Of a DNA stretch of 64,000 bases, positions 34,242-45,495 are shown in pieces. The stretch comes from Diorhabda sublineata. Its lineage: Eukaryota; Arthropoda; Insecta; Coleoptera; Chrysomelidae. Each line of letters begins with the position of its first letter. Positions within the stretch are counted from its first letter, which is position 1. Made by a program: the position numbers and the translations under genes. Where the stretch lies: positions 3,100,001 through 3,164,000 of the forward strand of contig NC_079486.1 in NCBI RefSeq assembly GCF_026230105.1. Direction: 5' to 3'. The notes beneath the pieces were generated by a model that searched no databases, had not been told where the DNA came from, and worked only from the letters and a program-made list of their open reading frames with translations.

Positions 34242-34903
34242 TTACGGGTTGCCATGCAGCTGCTTTTTCAATTTCTCTGGTGCATGTTTCAACCACACCT
34301 TGATGGTATCTTCTATTTCTTTCTGACTGACTAGAGGGGAGCTTTTTCTTACAGCACCTAAAAATGTTGTTTCAGATTAATAATAAGTATGCACCTACAA
34401 GTGAAAACACTTACCAATAATCACATCCTTTACGTTTAAGTTTTTAAAAGCCTTTTTATCACCTCGTTTGCCACAAAAATTCCAATTAGTTGCAAGAGAA
34501 TGAGTGAACAAAAAATTTAAAATGCGGTTTGTATGTCCAGTAAAATCTCTCCCTCCAAAAGTCGATAGATATGCCGACTGGAATCACATAATTTAAATTG
34601 TAAAATACATATTAAGTGGTACAGAACACCCACCAAAGCCAGGCAATTATTTTTTTCACTCAGGTATGTTTCCAATTTGGTAATATCCTCTTGAGAATTC
34701 AAAGGAAACTGTACGCCTATATCATCTGGTAAATCTGTATTACTGGCGTGATTGCCACTGCGATCTTGTTTTCGGATCCACTGCAAAATTTGATTGTTCT
34801 GTTCTCTAATGGTCTTCAATAAAATCATTACAACTTTTGGTTGCCGTTCGCCATTACGCGCACACGCGTTCACACCAGCAGTCCAGCACGCATGCGCCTG
34901 CAC
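34242..34903 (-). CDS. DUF4806 protein of the EnSpm element (3 exons)
   Basis: Exons on the minus strand are 34903(or upstream)-34634, 34577-34415 and 34357-34242, with GT/AG junctions and frame kept throughout. The first in-frame ATG is within VVMILLKTIREQ; an upstream exon is possible. The product has a basic, coiled-coil-like N-terminus, then the DUF4806 block: FPLNSQEDITKLETYLSEKN, LSAYLSTFGGRDFTGHTNRI, NWNFCGKRGDKKAFKNLNVK, and EIEDTIKVWLKHAPEKLK before TAA. This domain often accompanies insect EnSpm transposases, although its function is unknown; a role in binding the subterminal repeats is inference. It lies upstream of the transposase and is read in the same direction. Confidence 0.75.
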
Positions 34904-35264
34904 GTCTCGTATCGTATCGTGGCATTTCGATTAAAAACGCGCCAAAATTAAATCTTGGTCGACAGCCTCGACAGGAATCGATGCTAAAAATAATTGTTTC
35001 CTACTAATAAAATAGTTAAATAATTGTTAATTACAACATTCTCACTTCATCTTTAAATTCAAATTGCATTTCCACTTAAAACGTCAGTTTAGTATTTTCA
35101 TTGCTAATTAATGAATTTATATTTATATCCAAATTTTAGGTAAACAACAATTTAAAATGTACAATTTTTTATAAAGCACGTATAGGGCTTAGTTTTTGTA
35201 ATAAACTTTCGTTCTAATTTTTTTTATAGTTGATTAAAAAGCACTTAAAACGACCGAAAACGTA

Positions 35265-35390
35265 CGAAAGACGTCTCTAGACGACGTCAAAATGACATCT
35301 GAAATGTCACGTCATATGGACGTCGCTTATTGGTCTACGACGTCGCCGACTAATAATGTCCAATAATTGACGTCATTATACCGACGCTGT
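35265..35390. promoter_or_regulatory. subterminal ACGT-core motif array, right
   Basis: Seven ACGT cores, mainly GACGTC and TGACGTCA, mirror the array at the other end. The element's promoter for the two genes probably lies between here and 34903. Confidence 0.65.
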
Positions 35391-35400
35391 GCTGCTTGGG
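35354..35400. repeat. EnSpm terminal inverted repeat, right
   Basis: Ends CTGTGCTGCTTGGG, the complement of the left end. Confidence 0.85.
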
Positions 35401-36775
35401 AATGGCATTACCTCACCCAATTCAAACGAACATGTTTCTTCAATAATCAACAACTCTAAAATACCTTAGACATGGAGTGCAATAAACCATTAAGTTGCAT
35501 TACAATGTATTCCCTAAGCTAAATTTACACTCAACCAAGTCATATGCATACAGGACTTTTCAGGAATATTCTTCATTACTCATTCAGTTTCATTGGCAGA
35601 TATAGTGTTGAATTTGTACAAAGTGATGAAATGGTAAGTGACTTGAAAGTTCTTATTCAAAAACTGGTAAGACAATAATTTGATGGAAACATGACATTGC
35701 TAAAGTTATTTTTTTCAGACTAGTTTGAGATTTTCAAAGGAAGTCACCTAAAATACTTAACAAAATATATAATTTAATATCAAATATTGATGAGCAACTA
35801 CTAATTATTTTGATTAAGAGTAAATTTATTAGAAAAATATTAATATTTAGACAAATATCAACTCACTGGCAACATTTTTCATCAATTCATTGTAAACTAC
35901 AAGTTACTTATTCTTCACAATTGGGGTGGAGTCTCTTTAAATCAAACCAATCAAAAATTACTCAATATTTTATTTTCTTACCTCAGAAATATGAATAAAA
36001 CAAGTAAGATGTGTCAGAACAATACGAGGATCTTTTCTATCATTTATTTTTGTGCAGAAATACCACAGTTCATTTGAATGATCTTTATCTTGCAATTCCA
36101 TAAGGTAGGTACTCCAAAACTACTAAAGATCCCCATGTGAATCCATCCAAACGCTCCTATTATATCAATCATTATATACAGGTAAATATTTAAAAAAAAA
36201 ATGTGTTGTAGGGGACTGTTTTATCAAATTTCCAAAAATATTTCCTAAATGATAGAATCACTGCAAAAATCTTCAAAGCCGGGTAGATGGTGTTCTCTTG
36301 TTGCTACTTCAATAATATAATTCTTTTTTTGTAACTTGACATTCACAGACGTTACACTACAAATTTCCAGGCCCAGTTCAGATCAAGCTACCATAGCGAA
36401 ATTAGTAAATATGTTAGAGTACATACAATTCTTTTTTATTAGAGGCCATTTTGGTAAATGAGAAATCACGCTCCTTTACCTAAAAATAAATTATTTGTAA
36501 ACTACTTCCAGTATTGGTGTAGTGCCTATACTAATTATTAAAAAAGATATTCAAACACTTGCCAACACCTTAAAAGCATATTCATCAACATAAAACATTG
36601 TGTTGTATACGTGAGTATTTTTATCAAATTACTTAGTTAAAGGTGTAGAAAGTGTGAAAAATAATTGTACATACCTACTATAAGAATCAAAATTTTAAAA
36701 ATTTATACATTTTCAGTCAAAATTTACTTCATTACATAAACTACATTCACTTAATCTTCACGTATAAAACTTAAA
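35401..36775. repeat. repeat block H, copy 2, right part
   Basis: Same orientation as 60818-62190 and inverted relative to 13005-14370. Contains the decayed exon at 35982-36156 (one base longer than copy 1). No intact gene. Confidence 0.7.
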
Positions 36776-37183
36776 CATAAGTAAGTTTTCCAACTAGATA
36801 CCAATTCCGTTTCTAACATTATAATGAATTCCGAAGTTCCTTTGTTTCAAACTTTGGTTTACTTTGACCTTGGCTCTAGCTCTACTAAATTTGGTGAATG
36901 GACAATATTTCCCACAATTGATCTAAACAAAGATCAAGAAAATAATTTTGACGAGAATGTTTATGAAAAAATATAAGCTAGGCAACATTGCTATGTAACT
37001 GTATTCATTTATGTTTTTGTTTTATCTAGCATAGAATGTTTGAAAGAAATAATATCAAATACTAGTTTTATTTCAATACAAATTTACTGTAGACATGTAC
37101 CAACAAATCTTCGAGACAAACATATAGGTTTTTAACTAGGATATGCTTATTTATTATAATCATTAGTCAATTTAAGTCAAAAA

Positions 37184-37700
37184 CAAGATGAAAGTAATGT
37201 GAAAACAAAAAACAAAGGCTAATAGATTAGCCTGGCCAGCAACTTCAGTACTTTCATCAAGTTGAAGTGAAAAGTTTGTTTTATTTAAACTGTAACAGTG
37301 AATTTGACCGATTTTTTTTTGCTTCCTTCTCAGTGAATGAAACTTCAGATTCTAACCTACAGAGTGTTCTGTTCCTTTTTTAGCTATCAATATGAATAGG
37401 CGATAAGATACAAATGTAGCTTGTCTATTTTTCTCACCAGAAATTGATGTTTTCGTTATTGAGTTTGACTTTAAGAATTCTTTTTCTTTGTAATGAAAGA
37501 AATACATATGTTTTTTTTTGTGAAGTCTTTACAGTTTTGAAGGTTTCATACTCTCATCAGCAAATACTTCGAAACATAAAACACACTGAAGTAGCAGGTT
37601 GTCATCTGTGCCAGTAACCACAAAAACCATATTTCAAATAATCAGCAATGTACTTATGGTTCGGTTTTGCCTTCTTAGGGACTTCTTTTAAAAATTCTAA
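37184..37700 (-). pseudogene. hAT (ZBED-like) transposase remnant, copy A
   Basis: Read on the minus strand in several frames. KYIADYLKYGF is followed by the remnant BED-type finger segment QCVLCFEVFADESMKPSKL, then SYRLFILIAKKGTEHSVG, then FSLQLDESTEVAGQANLLAF, which contains the LDEST motif of the hAT core. Frameshifts and stops separate the pieces. The order matches ZBED5/SCAND3-type hAT proteins. The copy at 62810-63300 is decayed in the same way. Confidence 0.7.
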
Positions 37701-37999
37701 ACTAGCCTAATAAAAATAAGTTTTGCATTGAAATGTTTATTATTATAAATTATTAATAAATGAATTTTGTCTTATCACTTGTTTTTAAATAAGTATTTTT
37801 AAGGCAATTACCATTTAACCAATCTAATCACTTTGTACAAATTAAACATTATATGTGCAAATCGAACTAAACGAGTAATGGAGAACTGTTCTGAAAAGTT
37901 TTGATTGTATGTGACTTGGTTGAGATATTATAGATTATAAGGGAGACTAGCAAAAACGTTCAAATAAGATGTGAGAATGCTTATCGTTTGAAACGTAAA

Positions 38000-38560
38000 T
38001 GAAAATGATTTCTTTCTGAACTTGATTGGTACAATCATACCTAATTTAGAATTGTATAAGTATGGAGAATTGGAAAATGGAGCCGAAGATACCTCCAATA
38101 ATGATCTTTAACTCGAATGGATACAATTATGGAATAAACGTTTGATTGAATGGAAAAGTGTTGATTATTTCATAAAGTACGGGAGGACAATTTGTGTGCT
38201 GCATTTACTACTACCTACTGCTACCACCACACTTACTATTATACTGTCTGACGCCGGTTTCGATGTACTCCTCTAGTTTCTATGTGATTTGTACAAAACA
38301 AACAAACAAACAAAATATTACTACGTATAATTTGATATCAAATGGTTATTTGATTGAATTAGTAACTCACTAAAGGTATTGAAGAAAATATGTAATTTGA
38401 TCCATTTGGTCGAAAGATACAAAAAACTACAGGAAGAAGTGATTTATAAGATATCTACTGATTTTGGTATTTGTAATAACTGCAAATTATCAAAGGATTA
38501 TTTCTTAAAGGAAAGATTATCATTACTCTGACTGAATTAGAACAACTCTAAAATTCAGTG
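38000..38560 (+). pseudogene. unidentified host-gene fragment, copy 3
   Basis: Pieces equivalent to copy 1. The last exon is better preserved: it reads EEVIYKISTDFGICNNCKLS and then KDYFLKERLSLL up to a GTAAGT donor after 38560. Earlier pieces at 38060-38160 contain stops. The two cysteines (CNNC) hint at a metal site. Confidence 0.45.
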
Positions 38561-38630
38561 GTAAGTTCAATAATTACTCATCTTGTACTGGATACTGTGA
38601 ACAATTTGAAATTATTATTATAATTATTTT

Positions 38631-38885
38631 CTAGTTTATGCTCTTTGAAAAATAGCAAATGAATGCTCTCAAATTTTTTCGATAATAATATAATGGATCG
38701 TATAGAACTGCTTTTGTTACTTGCCATTTTTCTTGATTAAAAAATTTCTTATAATTAAAAATCACATTGTTAACAGAAGTTAATTTGTAATTAGAATTTT
38801 CTCTATATAGAAAAATTGTTTCTGATTTTGTATAATAGTGCTCGTTTCTATAATTGATCTTCACACAAATGTTTTTGTAATCCAT
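38631..38885 (-). CDS. unidentified 84-residue ORF
   Basis: Starts MDYKNICVKINYRNEHYYTK, rich in Tyr, Asn and Lys, and ends near a repeat boundary. It has no recognised domain and no copy elsewhere in the window. It may be the end of a decayed gene; coding status is doubtful. Confidence 0.25.
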   Translation of the reverse strand: MDYKNICVKINYRNEHYYTKSETIFLYRENSNYKLTSVNNVIFNYKKFFNQEKWQVTKAVLYDPLYYYRKNLRAFICYFSKSIN

Positions 38886-39002
38886 TTACTTAACACACTT
38901 TATCTGTCTTGATTGAACTTCTCAGTGAATATGTAACTAAATCAAAATAATTATTGAAAATTGTGAAGTTATTTTGGTTTTCTAGAAAATCCCAGTGTGA
39001 CA

Positions 39003-39007
39003 GATTT
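39003..39007. repeat. copia 2 target site duplication
   Basis: GATTT here and at 43027-43031. Confidence 0.85.
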
Positions 39008-39204
39008 TGTTGTAATATTAGTTTCTTCTATAGTATAAATAAAAGAAATTTATACAGGTTCTTCTATACTTTTATTATATTAGAAGTAAAACTACACAAA
39101 ATGACTTGAATCTGAAAGTAACCATTTTTTTTTATCTTTTCTTGACATAATAATCATCCTTGCCAACTTAATTGCTGGGTTAGGTTCAGTAATTTTTTAC
39201 AACA
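39008..39204 (-). repeat. copia 2 3' LTR
   Basis: 197 bp, TGTTG...ACAACA on the plus strand; includes a 9-bp segment absent from the other LTR. Confidence 0.9.
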
Positions 39205-39213
39205 CTACCCCTT

Positions 39214-40989
39214 AACCAGCAATTAATTTAGACCAATATTTTTAGTACAAAAATATGCTTGGGATTATGCAGCCCTTTTGTTAAAAGATCTGCTACCATT
39301 TTTTCAGTAGGCATGTATTTAATTTCAACCAAATTTTTTTTTCAATTACTTCCCTTACAAAATGGTACTTAGTGTCTATATGTTTAGTTTTGTTATGGTA
39401 AACAGGGTTTTTTAACAATTTTTGTGCACTTTGGCTGCCATTGGAAAGAATTACGGGCTTAGTCTCACAAAACTCATTTAAAAAACCACAAACAAATATG
39501 GCTTCAATTTTAAACCGACTTCAATAGGAGTCAAAACAGTTTTAGCATCACCTAACTTGAAACGCTCTAATAATTCTAAAATATAGTTCCTCTGATTAAC
39601 TTTAATCATATTGTTTTGTTTGTCAAAATCTATATTTAAACCTAAAAAATATTTGATTAGCCCCAAGTCTTTAATTTTAAATTGTTTTGACAATTCCTGT
39701 TTGAAGTTGGTTTTAAAAACTGAGGAATTTGAACAAATTAAAAAATCATCAACATAAAAGGCCACTAGAATTATAAATTTGTCCTTGTTTTGGAAAAATA
39801 TACATGGTTCAAAACTTGATTGCTGAAAACCTAAGTCTTTTAAGACATTTTTTACTTTAATATTCCAAATTCTGGAGGATTGTTTTAATCCATATATAGC
39901 CTTTTTCAATAAACATACTTTATTTTCATTATTTTTTAGAATAAACCCCTCAGGTTGCACCATGTAAATTTCTTCATCCAAGTTTCCGTTTAAAAATGCA
40001 GTTTCTACGTCTAAGTGGTCAATATCTAAACTTAATTCTACAGATAAAGCAAACAATATTCTTATTGTAGAGTATCTAACTACAGGTGAAAAAGTTTCAA
40101 AATAATCTATACCAAAGGTTTGTGTGAAACCCTTTGCAACTAACTGTGCTTTATATCGTATTTCATTATTTGAATTCCTTTTTAAACAAAACACCCACTT
40201 ATTTTGCACAACATTTCTGTTTGATGGACGGTCTACTAAAATCCATGCCTCATTTTTCATTAATGATTCGTACTCTCGTTCCATTGCTTTTTCCCAATTT
40301 CTTCTGTCACTTCTTGACATCGCTTCATCTACGGTCTTTGGATCTTGCATTTCATTATAAGTTTCCTTATTCATCACATTGTATGAAATGTAACTTTCAT
40401 AATTTCTTTTCTTTGACACCCTTCCTGATCTGGTTACAATTTCTTGATCATTAATTTCCTCAAAGTTTTCACCTCCAGTTTCTTCTGGAATTTCATTTTC
40501 TTCTTCATTGATATTATTATTTGATCCTCCACCTTCTTCATTTATGTCACTATCATCCACTCCAGGTTTAGTTTTTGTTTGTAGGTCAACAGTAATTGCT
40601 GAATCAGGATCTGAGTTGCTAGTTTCAGCCTTACAATTATTTATATTTTTAAAAGGTTGATTCAGAAATTCATTAAATTTTACATTACAACTTATAATAA
40701 TTTTATCTGTATCTGTATCTAGAATTCTATAAGCTTTACTATTTTCACTGTATCCCACTATAATACCTATTTTTGCTCTTTTCTCTAGTTTAGATCTTTT
40801 TTCTTTTGGAATGTAAACAAAAGCCTGAGAACCAAATGTAATGAAATATGATAAATCAGGTTTCTTTCCAATCCATAACTCATAAGGTGTCTTTTCTTCA
40901 CTTTTAGTATGTAGTCTATTAGAAATGTAGTTAGCAGTTGTTACTGCTTCCCCCCAATATTTATGGGGTAAGTTAGTATCTAATAACAT
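39214..40989 (-). pseudogene. copia 2 integrase end, RT and truncated RNase H
   Basis: Frame 40989-39478 begins MLLDTNLPHKYWGEA, the end of the integrase. RT follows with AFLNGNLDEEIYMVQPEGF and FYVDDFLICSN. It breaks after TPIEVGLKLKP. In a second frame the sequence resumes at FLNEFCETKPVILSNGSQSA and runs to HIDTKYHFVREVIEK, the end of RNase H. The RNase H front half and the end of RT are deleted, so the element cannot be autonomous. Confidence 0.85.
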
Positions 40990-41345
40990 ACACTTGCCGA
41001 TTCCATCAATGTTCTATTTTTCCTCTCCAACACACCATTTTGCTCTGGACAATATGGTGCAGTCGACTGAAAGCTTATACCAAAACTTTTGAGTAGCTTC
41101 TGCACAGCTACCCCTGTATATTCCCCTTCATTATCACTTCTAAATGTTTTTGGATAGACCCCAAAAATATTTTTGACTTCTAGAATGAATTCCTTTAGTT
41201 TAATATATACTTCATCTTTAGATTCTAATAAATAAAGTGTGGTATATCTTGAAAAATCATCAGTTAAAGTCAAATAATATTTCTTTTTACCAACAGTAGG
41301 GGTTCTCATAGGTCCACATATATCACTATGGATTATATCAAGAAC
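40980..41345 (-). pseudogene. copia 2 integrase core
   Basis: Frame with LTLTDDFSRY (first catalytic Asp block), RSDNEGEYTG (second Asp) and PEQNGVLERKNRTLME (Glu). It is separated from gag-protease by a one-base loss in an A-run near 41345 and from the next frame by a one-base loss near 40990. Confidence 0.85.
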
Positions 41346-42721
41346 TTTAAACGTCTACTTTCTGATTTTTTAGGAAAAGATTTCCTCATTAATTTACCTT
41401 CAATACAAGTGACACATTGTTTTTTCTGACCACAATCATTTATTTTTATGCCAATAGCTAAATCTTTACTTACTATCATTTTTATATCATCCGGGCTTCT
41501 GTGACCTAAACGTCTATGCCATGTATGTATATAATTATTCATTTCCTCACACGTTTTTACAATATTTACTTTTTCTGAAAACGTGTTTAATTTATATAAA
41601 CCATTACAGTATTTTCCTGTGGCTATAATAGAATTATTAATTTCTATATAACAATTACAATCATCAAACTTTATGTTATAACCAGCTTTTGTAATTTTAG
41701 ACACCAATAACAGATTATTGCTTAGCTCAGGTACAAATAAAACATCTTTAAATTTTAAACTTATGCATTTACCTGAAATTTCTGTTTTTACTAAAATATC
41801 ACCTTTACCTTTGACTTGCATTTCCTGTCCATTTGCAACTATAATTTTATTTAACTTTGAATAGTCCAATTTAATAAATAATTCTGGATTATTTGACATG
41901 TGACTTGTAGCCCCTGAATCAATATACCATTCTAGATTATTTTTACTGTTACCGGAAACATTGAAACAAAAAACTGAGTCAGACAACTCATCACCTTCAA
42001 CAGTTACTTTGGCATGTTGCTTTCCCTTATTTCTGTCTTTCTTCATGAAAAAACAATCTTTTTTGTAGTGACCTTTTCTATGACAATAATAACATTCTAT
42101 TTTTTCTTTCATCTTCTTCGAAAACTTTTTATTTGTGTTTAATGCCGTCTCTGTTGAACTGGTATTTTCTTTTCTTTTATACTCATCCATTAGTTTTCCC
42201 TTTACATATTCAAGAGTCAATTCATCATCTGGCCCAGCATCTAATGCTGTTACTAATGTGGAATAACTTTTTGGCAATCCACCTAACAATAATGCAGCTA
42301 CATGGAAGTACTTAATAGTCTCACCAACTCCTCGTAGTCTTTCAACTAATTCTAGTATTTCTTTAATGTATTCATGCATTGGTTCATTTTCAAGTCTAGA
42401 CTGATACAGCTTCCTCAATAAATACAACTTGTTACTTAAATTATTTCTTTCATGTACCTTTTGCAGTTCATTCCACATTTCTTTCGCATTCTTGCATTTA
42501 TAAATGTGTGCTATCTGATTGTCTTCGATACTTAATGAAATTGTAGCTTGTGCTTTTTCATCTTTACGTTTCCATTCAACAGATGGTTCATTTGGTATTG
42601 CCTCTTCTACAACAGACCAATTTCCTTCTCGTGTAAGCAACATTTTAATTCTAAATTTCCAATTTTGATAATTGTTGTTGTCTAATTTGGCGAAAGTAAA
42701 CTTTACACTTTCAGATCCCAT
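41333..42721 (-). pseudogene. copia 2 gag, protease, integrase N-terminus
   Basis: 462 codons from MGSESVKFTFAKLDNNNYQN. Gag has a UBN2-type fold (MWNELQKVHERNNLSNKLYL), a zinc knuckle CYYCHRKGHYKKDC, and the protease motif WYIDSGATSHMSN. The frame ends in the integrase zinc region (HRRLGHRS, CVTCIEGK). Intact up to the frameshift near 41345. Confidence 0.85.
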
Positions 42722-42837
42722 TTCTGCTTTTAATTTGCTTTACAAGCCAAGCCGGCACGCCTTATTTTTTAGGTTAGCTTTTATACTTTACTTTGAAATT
42801 CACTGAAGCTTATTAAATCTGACCTGGGCCCATAACC

Positions 42838-43026
42838 TGTTGTAATTTTCGTTTCTTCTATAGTATAAATAAAAGAAATTTATACAGGTTCTTCTATACT
42901 TTTATTATATTAGAAGTAAAACTACACAAAATGACTTGAATCTGAAAAGTAATCATTTTTTTTTTGACATAATAATCATCCTTGCCAACTTAATTGCTGG
43001 GTTACGCTCAGTAATTTTTTACAACA
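42838..43026 (-). repeat. copia 2 5' LTR
   Basis: 189 bp. The minus-strand primer site GGTTATGGGCCCAG abuts it at 42823-42837. Confidence 0.9.
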
Positions 43027-43190
43027 GATTTTGTATAGAAATTTTAAAACTTTGACTTATATTTTGTATTGATTGATGTCTTATACTTTGTTATTTTCAA
43101 ACTAAAACTATTTAGATGATGTTTCTGTTTGCCAATGAACAAGAGAATTGTTCAGAAAATGGGAAAGTTTTGAAATTAAGAAAAAAGAAA
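43027..43190. repeat. fragment of the 2269-4327 block
   Basis: Same orientation and clear match to about 3190-3330 (ATTGATTGATG, GATGATGT, TTTTGAAATTAAGAAAA). It forms the target into which copia 2 inserted on this side. Confidence 0.6.
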
Positions 43191-43904
43191 GATCGTTTTA
43201 GTTCCATAAAAGGTTATTAGTTTTTCAACTAAAAATATTCAGACAATTTAAAACAAAATATGTTCCAGTCTCAACAACTAGGCCACGTAAGGATTGAGAT
43301 CTCTCTGTGGTAAAGCATTGTCGGTCGAATATAAAATCACCCTGTATTTAATGAGTTATATTTAGATTATGTAAATTCCAAAGATAATAATAATCTTTTT
43401 GTATTTACTCAACCTCTAAACAGAACTAAATTTGTTTATTTCAAAGAAGATCTGTGTATATTTTAGGATTTAGCTTTACTTCGTTTATTTTATATGTATG
43501 TTTTAATACAATTTCATTGTTGTTCTATTTTATACTGTTCACTCCTTTATTGTATGAGCAGCTTGAAATTGTTGTCACTATCGACTTGGGCTCCCCTGTG
43601 GTGGTTATTCCGAAACCCGATTGGAGTGTCCCACATACTTTTTCAAGCTGGATCCATATTAAGCATATTTGCTTTCGTAAGTATACCAGCGGGGCAGTGT
43701 CATTCAAACTATTACCAACCATAGAGGCATGTATAGGATGAACCGATTGAGTATCGGTATAATAACAGCTCCTTCTGTAATGTTGATGAGGTGAGTGAGA
43801 ACTGTATCCCAGACTACTCTAATTTCTCTAATCTCTATTTGTTTCCCCTGTTATATGTGAATTTTATTTTTTTATTTAAGGATAAGGCTGAAACTGTTGA
43901 AATT
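43191..43904. other. intergenic DNA 3' of the ZCWPW-like gene
   Basis: No gene is recognised. A GC-richer stretch at 43555-43760 looks repeat-derived but has no copy here. 43850-43904 is shared with the captured copies near 4300 and 53550-53610. Confidence 0.4.
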
Positions 43905-43960
43905 AGGCATAAAAAATGATTTGCATAAAATTAATAATAAAAAATGATTTTATAACAAAC

Positions 43961-43966
43961 TTTATT
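43961..43966 (-). terminator. polyadenylation signal of the ZCWPW-like gene
   Basis: AATAAA on the minus strand about 95 bp past the stop codon at 44061. The signal is preserved in both captured copies (7443-7448, 53496-53501). Confidence 0.65.
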
Positions 43967-44060
43967 GAGAAAATTAACAAATTTTTATCAAAAATTAGAA
44001 CGAACATTTTTCCTTCAAATCACGACACCATCACTCAAAAGTATCTTTCTGCTATTCTCC

Positions 44061-45495
44061 TCATATTTCATCCTCCTTCTCTTCTTCATCCTCCTCTACT
44101 TCTTGCTCCTCTTCTTCTTCTTCTTCGTAGTCTTCCGCCGAAGATTCCGTCTCATCACCCAAGTTCGCGCGTTTCTTTTGTTTACCGCCGCCATCCTCAC
44201 TCGCGTATCTCTGTCGCTTCGTGTTTCTCGAAGATTTCGCATATCTATATATGAAGCTGTACTTTTTCAGTCTGTCGAGCAGCTTCATTTCGACGGCTTC
44301 TTTAGCCTGTTTGACGGCTACGTCCATCCTGAGTTTGAGTTTATTGAATTTATCGTTCAGCACAAGGTTATCGTCGATATTTTTCAAGAACGGTTTCAAA
44401 TTTTCGGCCTTCACCCAAGATCTAGTCACCGCGTCGGAATCGAGAAATGTCACGTGGTAGTGCGTCTGAAAATAATCGTTATCCGTCAATACACAGTGTA
44501 ACTAACTCCATAGATCCAATACCTTGTGTCGTTTCAAGAATTTTATCAAAATATATTACGAAAAAAAGTCGATTAATCACCCTGTATATGGCCATCAAAA
44601 TTTACAAATTAAAAAAAAATAAACCTGTATACTAGTTTACAAATTTCCCACTCTCCATTTTCAGTTGATAAAAAGAATCGCACTCTATTTAAGGTAACTT
44701 GAAATTTATTTCGATTTCCACTCCAAATGAAATATTGGAATAAGTAAACAAATCACCCTGTATACCCTGTATACATGTACGTGACATGAACTAAAAAAAT
44801 GGTACTTACAACACTAACCTAATGAAAGTAACCAAGAGAAATATTAGACTTACCGGTTCTAAGGAATCTTTCAAGCAAAAATAATTCTCGATTTCCGGAT
44901 CATCTTCCACCATAGCCGGCCACCATGGATAACCTTCGATTTTCGCCCAGACGATGCTACCCGCGTTATATTTATTAAATATCATCAGCTCCTTTTCTTT
45001 ATCGTCGATCGATTGTTCCTTGATTTCGCATCTATTATACCTCTCATCTGGTTTCATCCAACAATACCATTTGTCAGGTAAATCCAGGGGATCTTTCACG
45101 TCGGGCAGGTATCTATACTTATCGCAAGAGTCGCAATACACGTAGAGACCGACGTTTCTGAATTCTTGAAGTAATCTCATTTTCTCGTAGAAGCTCTCGT
45201 TCAAAAAATCCATATGTTCCTCCTCTTTCGCATCTTTTCTGTTTAGAACTTCCTTGGAATTGGCGTCGCTACAGTTCATTGGTGGTGATGCATCGAACTT
45301 ATCTGCAGGAGTCACGATAATCTTCGTATCGTTAGCATCTTTTTCCTCCTTTGGAGCTTGGAGCGATACCGTTGAGTTTTGGTTTTGATAAGTTTGTTTT
45401 TTCTTCTCCTTAACCATTTTCAACCAGTTATTGAATTTTGTCACTACCAAATTTTTGTAATACAAATTGGTTTCTTTACTCAAAGTCGACGGCAT
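44061..45495 (-). CDS. CW zinc finger and PWWP domain protein (ZCWPW-like)
   Basis: Exon 1 is 45495-44854 and exon 2 is 44465-44061. The 388-bp intron has GTAAG and CAG ends, splicing is in phase 0, and 348 codons are predicted. After a Lys-rich N-terminus, the CW finger (about residues 115-160) reads YCDSCDKYRYLPDVKDP then WYCWMKPDERYNRCEIKE, with all four cysteines; the Trp usual in KWR is Tyr. The PWWP domain follows (SIVWAKIEGYPWWPAMVEDD, continued in exon 2 by THYHVTFLDSDAVTRSWV). The C-terminus is a long Glu/Asp run. In animals this pair of domains reads H3K4me3 and H3K36me3 in the nucleus. The start ATG follows TTTAAA. It is the only clearly intact host gene here. Confidence 0.88.

Larger units (their letters stand above)
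25379..35400 (-). mobile_element. EnSpm/CACTA-type DNA transposon, interrupted by copia
   Basis: Terminal inverted repeats begin CCCAAGCAGCACAG at both ends, with a probable 2-bp target duplication AA (25377-25378, 35401-35402). The empty site is intact at 60816 and, inverted, at about 14371, so both boundaries are exact. Subtracting the copia (27704-34194), the element is about 3.5 kb. It encodes, on the minus strand, a DUF4806 protein and then a tnp2-like transposase. The superfamily call rests on the transposase and the subterminal motif arrays. Confidence 0.85.
36776..38630. repeat. repeat block with hAT and host-gene fragments, copy A
   Basis: Matches 62191-64000 in the same orientation at high identity; the latter has about 170 bp more at 62298-62470. 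It holds hAT transposase pieces on the minus strand and host-gene exon pieces on the plus strand. Confidence 0.65.
39008..43026 (-). mobile_element. copia-type LTR retrotransposon 2
   Basis: Minus-strand Ty1/copia element with LTRs at both ends, a GATTT target duplication, a copia-type internal iMet primer site (42823-42837), and a purine tract (AAGGGGTAG on the minus strand) beside the 3' LTR at 39205-39213. At about 4.0 kb it is short because part of RT/RNase H is deleted. The LTRs differ at about six bases plus indels, so it is older than copia 1. Confidence 0.9.

Noticed and set aside
43261..43330. Stretch GTGGTAAAGCATTG followed by GGTCGAAT resembling tRNA A and B boxes
   Set aside because: No acceptor or anticodon stem can be formed, and the B box is incomplete. 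At most an old SINE trace.
44061..44501. Plus-strand frames opposite exon 2 of the ZCWPW-like gene
   Set aside because: Shadows of the real minus-strand exon, which has domain sequence and splice sites.
43322..44765. Three copies of ATCACCCTGTAT near the ZCWPW-like gene
   Set aside because: Short motif without structure or consistent spacing; probably pieces of an old dispersed repeat.
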